Source: an uncultured Collinsella sp.
GTDB lineage: Bacteria > Actinomycetota > Coriobacteriia > Coriobacteriales > Coriobacteriaceae
Direction of reading: 5' to 3'
Assembly (NCBI GenBank): GCA_902479075.1
Contig: CABSNK010000016.1
Coordinates: 1-63,287, forward strand
Length of the DNA: 63,287 nt
Numbering within the stretch: position 1 is the first letter of the stretch; every line of letters starts with the position of its first letter. Of this stretch, positions 1 to 9,608 are shown piece after piece. The notes beneath the pieces were generated by a model, which ran no database searches, had not been told where the DNA came from, and saw nothing but the letters and a program-made list of their open reading frames with translations. The position numbers and the translations under genes were made by a program.

Positions 1-1759
<1,759 letters not shown>

Positions 1760-1760
<1 letters not shown>

Positions 1761-2908
1761 TGGCCGAGGCTCTAGAGGTAACGCCCGCCGAGTTGGACGC
1801 GTTTGCGGACCGACTCGGTGAGGTCGAGTCATATCTCCATTTGGACGAGAAGCGCACCCGTGTGGCGGAGCTCGAGGCCAAAAGCGTCGCCCCGGGTTTT
1901 TGGGACGACGCCGATGCCGCTCGCGCCACGATGGAGGAGATCGCTCGCGCTAAAGAGGACATCGCCGCCGTGGATACGGCGCGCGGTGAGCTTTCCGATG
2001 CTCGCGCCGCGCTGGAGCTTGCCGAGGAAATGGGCGATGACCCCGATGCCGCCGCACTGCGTGAGGAGGCTGCCGCCACGGCGGAGCGCCTATCCCGCGC
2101 CATCGACGAGCTTGAGCTTGCGAGCTGGTTTACCGGGGAGTTCGACCATGGCGACGCGATTGTGACCATCAAGCCCGGGCAGGGTGGTTTGGAGGCCCAG
2201 GACTGGACCTTCATGCTCTTTAAGATGTACATGAAGTACTGCCAGCGCCGCGGTTGGAAGGTCACCATCAACGATTGCCCCGCGGCCGAGGTTATCGGCA
2301 TCGATCGCGCGACCTTTACCGTCGAAGGCAAGGATGCCTTCGGCATGCTTCGTGCCGAGGCCGGAGTTCATCGCCTGGTGCGCATTAGCCCCACCGACGA
2401 CAAGAAGCGCCGCCAGACCACGTTTGCCGGCGTCGAGGTCATTCCGGTGCTGCCTGACGATATCGATATCGAGATTAGCCCCGATGACATTCGCGTCGAC
2501 GTATACCACGCAAGCGGCCCGGGCGGCCAGGGCGTCAACACCACCGACTCCGCCGTGCGCGTAACGCATTTCCCCAGCGGTATCGTGGTCACGTGTCAAA
2601 ACGAGCGCAGCCAGATTCAAAACAAGGCCGCGTGCATGCAGATTCTCAAGGCGCGTCTGTACGAGATTGAGCTCGAAAAGCGCGCCGAGGCCCTGGATGA
2701 GATTCGCGGACCCAAGACCACAATTGGTTTTGGCAACCAGATCCGCAGCTACGTGCTCTACCCGTACCAGATGGTTAAGGACCTGCGCACGGGCGTGGAG
2801 ACCAGCAACGTCGAGGCCGTTCTTGACGACGGCGACCTGGATCCGTTTGTGATTGGCTATCACCGTTGGGCTACCGGCAACGCTGACGCGGAGACCCCGT
2901 CTGCCTAA
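1760..2908 (+). CDS. prfB: Peptide chain release factor 2 (RF2)
   Basis: RF2 reads UAA and UGA stop codons and releases the peptide from the ribosome. The 382-residue protein has the catalytic GGQ at 255-257 within HASGPGGQGVN. Two features differ from the textbook gene. There is no programmed +1 frameshift: the region around YLHLDEK (residues about 26-32) reads straight through with no in-frame TGA. The stop-recognition tripeptide, normally SPF, reads SPT at 210-212 (RISPTDDKKRRQT). The rest of the context (RRQTTFAGVEVIP) is typical RF2. It starts on the ATG that overlaps the secA stop codon. Confidence 0.95.
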
Positions 2909-3034
2909 ACCGCTCGGTTTATGTGGGAATGGATCAAGGCCTTCCGAGCAAGGCGGTTTTGTATCCAGAACATACCCTGCACAGGGGTGGTATTTGTTGG
3001 GCGAATCGGTAGAATCGAATACAAGAAGAAGTTC

Positions 3035-3063
3035 AAAGCGCATCCGATGGGGTGCGCTTTTTT
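3035..3063 (+). terminator. Rho-independent terminator or attenuator between prfB and the YitT gene
   Basis: Perfect 8-bp stem AAAGCGCA / TGCGCTTT followed by six T. It ends just before the ribosome binding site (GAAGGAG) of the next gene, so it ends secA-prfB transcription and could also attenuate read-through into the YitT gene. Confidence 0.75.
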
Positions 3064-3075
3064 GAAGGAGGCAGC

Positions 3076-3966
3076 ATGGCATATCGTCTTGACATCAAGC
3101 GCATTCTTTCGATGAACTTCTTTCACGATCTGCCCCAGATCATGTTGGGGTGTGCCTTGGCCGCCATCGCGACCGACCTGTTTTTGATCCCCAACGGTCT
3201 TGCCGCCGGTGGCGTTACGGGCCTTGCGACTATTATCCAGGCGCTCGGCGCGGCGCGAGGCGTGTCGCTTCCCGTCGGTATCCAGACCATCGTGATGAAC
3301 GCCTTGCTGCTGCTGATCGTTATGCGCGAGGGCGGCATGTTCTACGTGGTGCAGACGGCGACGGGCTTTGTGCTGCTGGGCTTCTTTACCGATCTGTTTG
3401 CCCCGTTTGTAGCGCCTCTGGCAGATGCGGACCTGATGCTTCCCGCTATGTGGGGCGGCATTATCACGGGCATTGGTTACGGCATGGTGTTGCGCGCCGG
3501 CGCCAACACCGGCGGCTCGGACACGATTGGCCAAATCATCTCGCGTAACACCTCGCTGCCGGTGGGCTCGACCGTCATGGCAATCGACGTTGCCGTATGC
3601 GCGGCATCGGCCCCGGTCTTCTCGCTCGAAAATGCTCTGTATGCAGGACTATCGATGGTGATCAGCGGCTATGTGATCGACGCCGTGGTCGATGGCGGCA
3701 ATAAGCGTCGTATGGTGCTCATCATCTCGGACAATTTTCCCGATATCGCGGCCGACATCATGTATGGTCTGGGCCGCGGCTGCACCAAATTAAAGGCGAC
3801 CGGTATGTATTCGGGCGTCGAGAAGCCGGTGATCATGGTGATCGTGAGCCGTCGAGAGCTCAACACCCTCAAAACGATCGTGCGCGAGCGCGATCCTCAC
3901 GCCATTGTGACGGTCGCCGACGTTACGGAAGCCTTCGGTGAGGGATTCAAGGACATTAACGCGTAG
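3076..3966 (+). CDS. YitT family membrane protein (DUF161/DUF2179)
   Basis: A 296-residue integral membrane protein with about five hydrophobic segments in the first 190 residues (the YitT/DUF161 unit, containing GANTGGSDTIGQIISR). A soluble C-terminal DUF2179 domain follows, with GCTKLKATGMYSG and a conserved HAIVTVADVTEAFGEGFKDI end. The family is widespread in Firmicutes and Actinobacteria; its substrate is not established. The start is the ATG at 3076, preceded by GAAGGAG. An in-frame ATG 24 bases upstream lies inside the terminator and lacks a binding site. Confidence 0.85.
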   Translation: MAYRLDIKRILSMNFFHDLPQIMLGCALAAIATDLFLIPNGLAAGGVTGLATIIQALGAARGVSLPVGIQTIVMNALLLLIVMREGGMFYVVQTATGFVLLGFFTDLFAPFVAPLADADLMLPAMWGGIITGIGYGMVLRAGANTGGSDTIGQIISRNTSLPVGSTVMAIDVAVCAASAPVFSLENALYAGLSMVISGYVIDAVVDGGNKRRMVLIISDNFPDIAADIMYGLGRGCTKLKATGMYSGVEKPVIMVIVSRRELNTLKTIVRERDPHAIVTVADVTEAFGEGFKDINA

Positions 3967-4212
3967 ACTGAATTTCGGTTTGCGGATCATTTTTGTGCCG
4001 GGGCGAGAGGCAGCCACCGCATCCAAAAGACGTTCACATTGATAAACCGTTTCATCAGCGGTTCTGCCTGCTAAATTGCTCAAATAATGATAAAAACTCT
4101 GGTAAAGCCATCAGTTTCCAGCATAATGAATGACGTACGTGCATTGCGGCTGTGTTGGGATTACCTTCGGTGCCGTGCGCATTTTGTCTAATGAGGATGA
4201 AAGGAAGGCACA

Positions 4213-5043
4213 ATGAGCGACGAAGAGCTCAAAAAGGTTGCCAACGAGGTAAGGAAGGGCATCGTCACCGGCGTGCACGCTGCCAAGTCCGGCCATCCGG
4301 GCGGTTCGCTCGGCGCTGCCGACATCATGACCTATCTGTACTTTGAGGAAATGAACGTCGACCCGGCCGATCCCCGCAAGGCCGATCGCGACCGTTTTGT
4401 GCTTTCCAAGGGCCATTGCGCTCCGGGCCTGTACGCCGTGCTCGCCGAGCGCGGGTTCTTCCCCAAGGAGGACCTCGAGACACTGCGCCATATCGGCAGT
4501 CACCTGCAGGGTCACCCCAACATGAACGACACCCCGGGCGTCGACATGTCCACCGGCTCGCTCGGCCAGGGCATTTCCGCCGCCGTGGGCATGGCCGTTG
4601 CCGCTAAGCACTGGGGCGATACTTACCGCACGTACGCCCTGCTGGGCGATGGTGAGAGCGAGGAAGGCCAGGTCTGGGAGGCCGCCATGTTTGCCGGCAA
4701 CCAGCAGCTCGACAACCTCTGCGTGATCGTCGACCACAACGGTCTGCAGATCGATGGCCCCGTCGAGGAGGTCAACGACCCCATGCCGCTGGCAGACAAG
4801 TTCCGCGCCTTTAAGTTCCACGTGGTGGAGCTTGCCGACGGCAACGACTTCGATCAGATCCGCGCCGCCTTTGCCGAGGCCCGCGCCACCAAGGGTCAGC
4901 CTACTGCCATTATCGCCGAGACCACAAAGGGCAAGGGCGTCTCCTTTATGGAGAACCAGGTGGGTTGGCACGGTAAGGCCCCCAACGATGAACAGTTTGA
5001 GCAGGCCATGGCAGAGCTCACGGCCGCCGGAGAGGAGCTCTAG
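4213..5043 (+). CDS. Transketolase, N-terminal (TPP-binding) subunit
   Basis: The N-terminal half of a split transketolase, which moves two-carbon units between sugar phosphates in the non-oxidative pentose phosphate pathway using thiamine diphosphate. 276 residues: SGHPGGSLG at 26-34, FVLSKGHCAPG at 62-72, and the TPP/Mg motif GDGESEEGQVWEA from 145 ending near N176. The binding site GAAAGGAAGG precedes the ATG. It is followed after one base by the C-terminal subunit, and the two are expected to form one enzyme. About 250 bp without a gene precede it. Confidence 0.95.
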   Translation: MSDEELKKVANEVRKGIVTGVHAAKSGHPGGSLGAADIMTYLYFEEMNVDPADPRKADRDRFVLSKGHCAPGLYAVLAERGFFPKEDLETLRHIGSHLQGHPNMNDTPGVDMSTGSLGQGISAAVGMAVAAKHWGDTYRTYALLGDGESEEGQVWEAAMFAGNQQLDNLCVIVDHNGLQIDGPVEEVNDPMPLADKFRAFKFHVVELADGNDFDQIRAAFAEARATKGQPTAIIAETTKGKGVSFMENQVGWHGKAPNDEQFEQAMAELTAAGEEL

Positions 5044-5044
5044 G

Positions 5045-5986
5045 ATGGCAGACGTCAAGAAAATCGCCACGCGCGTAAGCTACGGCGAGGCCCTCGTCGA
5101 GCTCGCCAACGAGCACGATGACTTTGTGGTCCTCGACGCCGACCTGGCCGCCGCCACGCAGACCGGCAAGTTTAAGGCCGCCTGTCCCGATCGTTTCTTC
5201 GATGTGGGCATCGCCGAGAGCAACCTGATGGGTGTTGCCGCCGGTATCGCAACCACCGGCCGCGTTGCCTTCGCGAGCACCTTTGCCATGTTTGCCGCCG
5301 GCCGCGCCTTTGAGCAGGTCCGCAATTCCATCGGTTACCCGCACCTCAACGTCAAGATCGGTGCCACACACGCCGGTATCTCGGTGGGCGAGGATGGCGC
5401 CACGCACCAGTGCTGCGAGGATATCGCCCTTATGCGCGTTATCCCCGGCATGACCGTGATCGTTCCCGCTGACGACGTAGAAGCCCGCGCCGTGACGCGC
5501 GCCGCCTACGAGTGCGACGGCCCTGTGTACATGCGCTTTGCCCGTCTGGCCTCGCCGGTCATTAATGACCCCGAGACCTACAAGTTTGAACTGGGCCGCG
5601 GCATCATCATGCGCGAGGGCGCCGACGTTACCATCATTGCCTGCGGCCTGATGGTCGGCGAGGCCCTCGAGGCTGCCGAGCAGCTTGCTGCCGAGGGTAT
5701 CGACGCCGAGGTCATCAACATGCACACCATTAAGCCCATCGACGCTGACCTGATCGTCAAGAGCGCCACCAAGACCGGTCGCGTCGTGACCGTCGAGGAG
5801 CACTCCGTGATCGGCGGCCTGGGCAGCGCCGTTGCCGATGTCCTGTGCGAGCAGTGCCCGACGCCGCTCAAGAAGATCGGCGTCAACGACACGTTCGGCG
5901 AGTCCGGTCCGGGTGCCGAGCTCCTGCACAGGTACGGCCTGGACGCCGCCAACATCGTGGCGACCACCAAGGAGTTCCTGGCATAA
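5045..5986 (+). CDS. Transketolase, C-terminal (pyrimidine-binding) subunit
   Basis: 313 residues that complete the transketolase active site. The catalytic glutamate is E58 in DVGIAESN, followed by the phenylalanine-rich STFAMFAAGRAFEQVRN stretch and a C-terminal domain with VVTVEEHSVIGGLGSAV. The ATG lies one base after the stop of the N-terminal gene, with a GAGAGGAG ribosome binding site inside that gene's last codons. This tight coupling fits equal production of the two subunits. The split is the usual arrangement in Coriobacteriia and clostridia, not a frameshift. Confidence 0.95.
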   Translation: MADVKKIATRVSYGEALVELANEHDDFVVLDADLAAATQTGKFKAACPDRFFDVGIAESNLMGVAAGIATTGRVAFASTFAMFAAGRAFEQVRNSIGYPHLNVKIGATHAGISVGEDGATHQCCEDIALMRVIPGMTVIVPADDVEARAVTRAAYECDGPVYMRFARLASPVINDPETYKFELGRGIIMREGADVTIIACGLMVGEALEAAEQLAAEGIDAEVINMHTIKPIDADLIVKSATKTGRVVTVEEHSVIGGLGSAVADVLCEQCPTPLKKIGVNDTFGESGPGAELLHRYGLDAANIVATTKEFLA

Positions 5987-6057
5987 GGCAAGGCGGATCT
6001 CAAGGACTGCTTCGCCAGAACTATAAAACTGCTTCGCCAGTACTATGGAAACCCGGC

Positions 6058-6088
6058 AGGGGCGCTCTCTTGGAGAGCGCCCCTGTTT
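6058..6088 (+). terminator. Terminator of the transketolase operon
   Basis: A 12-bp perfect stem AGGGGCGCTCTC with loop TTG, followed by GTTT. Just upstream are two tandem copies of a segment reading ACTGCTTCGCCAG (about 6005-6045), resembling the inside of the adjacent family B element. Confidence 0.7.
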
Positions 6089-6089
6089 C

Positions 6090-6156
6090 AGTTGCGGTGA
6101 AATAAGGACTGTTTTGCCAGCCTAAAGGCTCAATTAATCCGTATTTCACCGCAACT
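6090..6156. repeat. Family B palindromic element, copy 1
   Basis: Inverted repeat with 15-bp arms AGTTGCGGTGAAATA / TATTTCACCGCAACT and an inner GGACTGTTTTGCC segment. The element overlaps the last codons and stop of the leftward zinc-ribbon gene, so that gene's 3' end is formed by the repeat. Other copies are at 30719, 36379 and 61016. Confidence 0.85.
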
Positions 6157-6861
6157 TTCGAAGGCGTTCCCGCTTGTGTTGGCTCCGCCGCGACGATTGA
6201 TTGCGGCTTGGCACAGTGCGGCGACATCGGGGGCATCGCTGCCTCTGTATGTCATGGCGAGCAAAGCGGCATCATAGATTTCGTCATTGGTTACATCGGA
6301 GGCATCAATGGGGCAGAAGGTGAGAATCGAATCCTGTTCTGCAAGCTCGGCCAGATCGATCGTTTCACCCATGGCAAAGGCGTCATCGAGGACGAGCGTG
6401 GCACTCGTGCATGGAATTTGATAGATGGTGCCGTCCGCAGCGATAGGGGAACCTGCTGCCTCGAGCGTGTATACACCTTGCGTGAGATTGATGCCAGAGC
6501 CATCGGAGGCGACGAACTCAATCCTGTCGACCGTTATTCCGTCGATGGTCTTGCCCGTAATATGTATCGGAACGCGCGATGCTCCGTTATCGGTGTCCCA
6601 GCCCGCAGCCGCGACATCCAGCACGATGGCGTGCTCCGAATGGGCGGAAACAAAGTGCGACAACACCTGCCGCAGATGAAGACCCATACAGCTACCGCCG
6701 ACAATGCCAATTACCAGCATGCAGGCAAGGATGACCGCAACGTGGTTCCGAGGCTTTACCCGAAGCTCAGAATCAGCAGAGATGCTATTGACGACAGCCC
6801 CGCATGCCGTGCAGTACCTCACGCCATCGCGCAACTCAGCTCCACAATAAGGACAATTCAT
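6130..6861 (-). CDS. Zinc-ribbon membrane-anchored protein, function unknown
   Basis: 243 residues. It begins with a double-CxxC zinc ribbon (MNCPYCGAELRDGVRYCTACG), then one hydrophobic segment (HVAVILACMLVIGIVGGSCMG), then an exported domain of about 160 residues with no recognised motif. This is the common Coriobacteriia and Firmicutes design of a cytoplasmic zinc ribbon on a single-pass protein. The chosen start is the Met of MNCPYCG; in-frame upstream ATGs exist but would add a non-conserved tail. The last codons lie inside the family B repeat. No function can be assigned. Confidence 0.6.
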   Translation of the reverse strand: MNCPYCGAELRDGVRYCTACGAVVNSISADSELRVKPRNHVAVILACMLVIGIVGGSCMGLHLRQVLSHFVSAHSEHAIVLDVAAAGWDTDNGASRVPIHITGKTIDGITVDRIEFVASDGSGINLTQGVYTLEAAGSPIAADGTIYQIPCTSATLVLDDAFAMGETIDLAELAEQDSILTFCPIDASDVTNDEIYDAALLAMTYRGSDAPDVAALCQAAINRRGGANTSGNAFESCGEIRIN

Positions 6862-7070
6862 ACCAGCCCCCACAACCATAGACGTTCCTATCGAGGCCAC
6901 TGTAAATCGACAATCCAAATCCAAGTTGCGCAACAATCAAATCAAGCCCACATCAAGAAAAAGCCTCCTTTGGGATAAGGGTCCATCCCAGCCAAGTACA
7001 ATTCAGCCCTCAAGCATAGCGCTGCTGCACCCAAGTAAAACGCGGCGACCCCTTAGTTACCGCAGGCCGG

Positions 7071-7181
7071 GCGCAGGGTTACCTCCCAAATCTTTCTGCA
7101 GGACGGAGGAGCCCCCGCCGCACGTAGTGCGCAGCGGGGGCTCCGACATGTCCGAGGACGATTTGGGAGGTAACCCTGCGC
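7071..7181. repeat. Family D palindrome, copy 1 (conserved core, locus-specific arms)
   Basis: The outer arms are a perfect 22-bp inverted repeat (7071-7092 and 7160-7181, containing GGGTTACCTCCCAAAT). Inside is a core of about 65 bp with GCAGGACGGAGG, a GCCCCCGC hairpin and GACATGTCCGAGGACG. The same core, inverted, is at 47183-47313, where the outer arms are completely different. It lies in the 430-bp gene-free stretch before ftsE (6862-7290), in which nothing else is seen beyond a weak TGCTAAAAT -10-like motif at 7237-7245. Confidence 0.85.
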
Positions 7182-7290
7182 ACGGCCGGTGAGATCAAAT
7201 CCCCGCCATGCTTCTTATGTGCAGCAAAGCTAATGCTGCTAAAATACAAAGCGCTCATGTAGTTTAAACGCACGACGATAAGGAGCACCA

Positions 7291-8511
7291 GTGGGTAACC
7301 ACTTCCGTACCTCCGGTGCGGGCGATGACGCCCCCAAGACGCAGCCAGGCGCCGTGGGCACTCGTTTCGCCACCCCGGATTCAGAGGATCAGCCGTTTAG
7401 CCCGATCCCCGCACAGCCGGCAGATCAGGCACAGCCGGCATCAGATCCTTTTGCCTACAATCCCACCAATGATGTCGAGCTTTCCGAGGCCGCGGGTTTT
7501 GAGCCCGTGCAGAAGGTGACCGCTCGCGTGGATCAGCCCCAGGCGGACGGCGTTGCGCCGCAGCCTGTCATGGCCGGTATTCCCGACCCCATGGCTCCTG
7601 CGACTCCGGCGCCACAGCCTGCGCAGTCCGGCCTTTTTGCCGGTATTCCCGATCCTACGCAGCCCGCGGCTCCCGTAGTCGAGAGCGATCAGGCCGCCGA
7701 GGTTGCAAGCCTCGACAATGCGCTTAACAACCCCGACTTTACGTCGGTGTTTGCGCCCATCGATCCGCAGGCCAGCCGCAAGAAGATGGCCAAGCAGGCC
7801 GGTGTCGAGCCCGTCATCCTCATGGAGCACGTCACCAAGATCTACCCGGCACAGCCCAACAAGCCCGCGCTCGACGACATCAACATCGAGATCTATCCGG
7901 GCGAGTTTGTCTTCTTGGTCGGTCACTCCGGCTCGGGTAAGACCACGCTGCTGTCGACGCTCAACCGCGACGTCAAGCCGACGAGCGGCCGTATTTTGGT
8001 CGCCGGCCAGGACCTCATGAAGATCAAGAACCGCAAGGTTCCGTTCTTGCGTCGCCAGATCGGTGCCGTGTTCCAGGACTTTAAGCTCCTGCCGCAGAAG
8101 ACCGCCTACGAAAACGTGGCGTTTGCCCTGCAGTGCATCGGCAAGCCCAAGGGCGTCATTCGCAGCCAGGTGCCCGAGGTGCTTCGCCTGGTCGGTCTGG
8201 CCGATCAGATGGACTCTCTGCCCGATCAGCTGTCCGGTGGCGAGCAGCAGCGCGTCGCCGTTGCCCGCGCTATGGTCAACCGTCCGCCGCTGCTTATCTG
8301 CGACGAGCCCACGGGCAACCTCGACCCGGCGATTTCGCTGGGCATTATGAAGCTGCTCGAGCGCATTAACCGTACCGGCACCACCGTGATCGTTGCCACG
8401 CACGACCGCGAGATGGTCGATAGCATGCACCGTCGCGTGATCGCCCTCGAGGGCGGCCACGTAATCCGCGACCAGGAGAGGGGAGGTTACGGCAACTATG
8501 GCACCAACTAA
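7291..8511 (+). CDS. ftsE: Cell-division ABC ATPase FtsE with long N-terminal extension
   Basis: ATPase partner of FtsX, which controls peptidoglycan hydrolases at the division site. The C-terminal 230 residues are a complete FtsE: Walker A GHSGSGKT (211-218), Q-loop AVFQDFKLLP, signature LSGGEQQR, Walker B LLICDEPTGNLDP, and the H-loop histidine in VATHDRE. The first 175 residues are a Pro/Ala/Gln/Asp-rich, probably disordered tail with a repeated AGIPDP motif at 95-100 and 117-122. Usual FtsE is about 225 residues. Translation starts at GTG 7291 behind AAGGAG and overlaps ftsX by 14 bases. Confidence 0.95.
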   Translation: MGNHFRTSGAGDDAPKTQPGAVGTRFATPDSEDQPFSPIPAQPADQAQPASDPFAYNPTNDVELSEAAGFEPVQKVTARVDQPQADGVAPQPVMAGIPDPMAPATPAPQPAQSGLFAGIPDPTQPAAPVVESDQAAEVASLDNALNNPDFTSVFAPIDPQASRKKMAKQAGVEPVILMEHVTKIYPAQPNKPALDDINIEIYPGEFVFLVGHSGSGKTTLLSTLNRDVKPTSGRILVAGQDLMKIKNRKVPFLRRQIGAVFQDFKLLPQKTAYENVAFALQCIGKPKGVIRSQVPEVLRLVGLADQMDSLPDQLSGGEQQRVAVARAMVNRPPLLICDEPTGNLDPAISLGIMKLLERINRTGTTVIVATHDREMVDSMHRRVIALEGGHVIRDQERGGYGNYGTN

Positions 8512-9418
8512 CGTGGGCTATTCGCTCAAAGAGGCTATCAGCCACTTCTTCCGTAACTGGACCACCTCGCTCGGCGCCGTCATCACGATCTTCCTTTCGC
8601 TGTTTATCATCGGCCTGTTCATTATGGGTTCCGCGATGCTGAACTCCGTGATCGGTACCGTCGAGGATCAGGTTGTCATCAATGCCTTTATTAGCGATGA
8701 TGCCGATCAGGCAGACGTCCAGGCCTTTGAGGCCGAGCTCAAGACGTGGAGCAACGTCAAGTCCGTGACCTATAAGGATAAGGACGACGCGCTGGCCGAG
8801 TGCACGAGCAAGATGTTGGGCAACGCCGACGCCATCATGAGCGCGCTCGACGGCCAGAACCCGCTTCCCGCCTCGTTTGCGATTGAGATGGACGATCCGT
8901 CTCAGGTCGAGAGCACGGCCAAGAAGCTCAAGAAGAACGCCGACTTCCAAAAGATCGTGGACGACGGCGACGTCAACGCGAGCGTGCTGTATGGCCAGGA
9001 GGAAGTAAGCCGCCTGTTCCAGGTGACCAACTACATCCGTATCGCCGCCGTGGTGCTCGTCGGCCTGCTGACCTTTATCGCGTTCATCTTTATCAACAAC
9101 ACGATTCGCCTGTCCATTACGGCGCGTCGTCGCGAGATTGCGATTATGCGCCTGGTGGGCGCCAGCAACGGCTTCATTCGCGGGCCGTTCATTACCGAGG
9201 GCGTGTTGCAGGCCATTCTAGGCTCGCTGCTTTCCATCGGTGTTTTGGAGCTGCTGCGCAATCTGATGATTCCGCGCCTGCAGGCGAGCGTCGGCTGGAT
9301 GTCGTTTGCGCTGCCGATGCAGTACTATCTGGTGACCTACGCCGCACTGATTCTCGTCGGTGTCATTATCGGTCTCTTTGGTTCTGCCATCGCCATGCGC
9401 CGTTATCTGCGCGTGTAG
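8498..9418 (+). CDS. ftsX: Cell-division membrane protein FtsX
   Basis: 306-residue permease-like partner of FtsE. A short cytoplasmic start (VGYSLKEAISHFFRNW) is followed by the first membrane segment, a large extracellular domain (residues about 50-170) that in the family contacts hydrolases or their activators, then three more membrane segments. The stretch ITARRREIAIMRLVGASNGFIRGPF is the typical coupling region. It overlaps the ftsE end by 14 bases and so forms one operon with it. Confidence 0.95.
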   Translation: MAPTNVGYSLKEAISHFFRNWTTSLGAVITIFLSLFIIGLFIMGSAMLNSVIGTVEDQVVINAFISDDADQADVQAFEAELKTWSNVKSVTYKDKDDALAECTSKMLGNADAIMSALDGQNPLPASFAIEMDDPSQVESTAKKLKKNADFQKIVDDGDVNASVLYGQEEVSRLFQVTNYIRIAAVVLVGLLTFIAFIFINNTIRLSITARRREIAIMRLVGASNGFIRGPFITEGVLQAILGSLLSIGVLELLRNLMIPRLQASVGWMSFALPMQYYLVTYAALILVGVIIGLFGSAIAMRRYLRV

Positions 9419-9440
9419 GCGCTGCGGATATGCCGTCTGC

Positions 9441-9475
9441 AACGGGTCGTCTCTTTTGGGGGCGGCCCGTTTTTT
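9441..9475 (+). terminator. Terminator of ftsEX
   Basis: Stem AACGGGTCG / CGGCCCGTT with one wobble pair, followed directly by a T run. The family A repeat starts at the last T. Confidence 0.8.
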
Positions 9476-9557
9476 GATCCCTAGGGGACGGAGGAAAACG
9501 GATCATAGCGGCGCTGGTCTATCTATGTGATCCGTTTTCCTCCGTCCCCTAGGGATC
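9476..9557. repeat. Family A palindrome, copy 1
   Basis: Perfect inverted repeat about 82 bp long: GATCCCTAGGGGACGG at the left pairs with CCGTCCCCTAGGGATC at the right, with AGGAAAACGGATCA as the inner arm. It abuts the ftsX terminator T run. Copies at 17055 and 54057 have the same inner arm but different, still paired, outer bases. Confidence 0.9.
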
Positions 9558-9608
9558 ATTTGGGTAGACTCTTGGGGTGTAAACGGCAATCGATAGCAAG
9601 GAGGCGCC

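Noticed and set aside
3967..4212. Small gene or RNA in the gap before transketolase
   Set aside because: No reading frame with a binding site and no stable structure was found; only a CATAAT -10-like motif near 4122 without a -35.
4213..5986. Transketolase broken by a frameshift
   Set aside because: The second half has its own ATG and ribosome binding site one base after a proper stop; split transketolase is normal in these bacteria.
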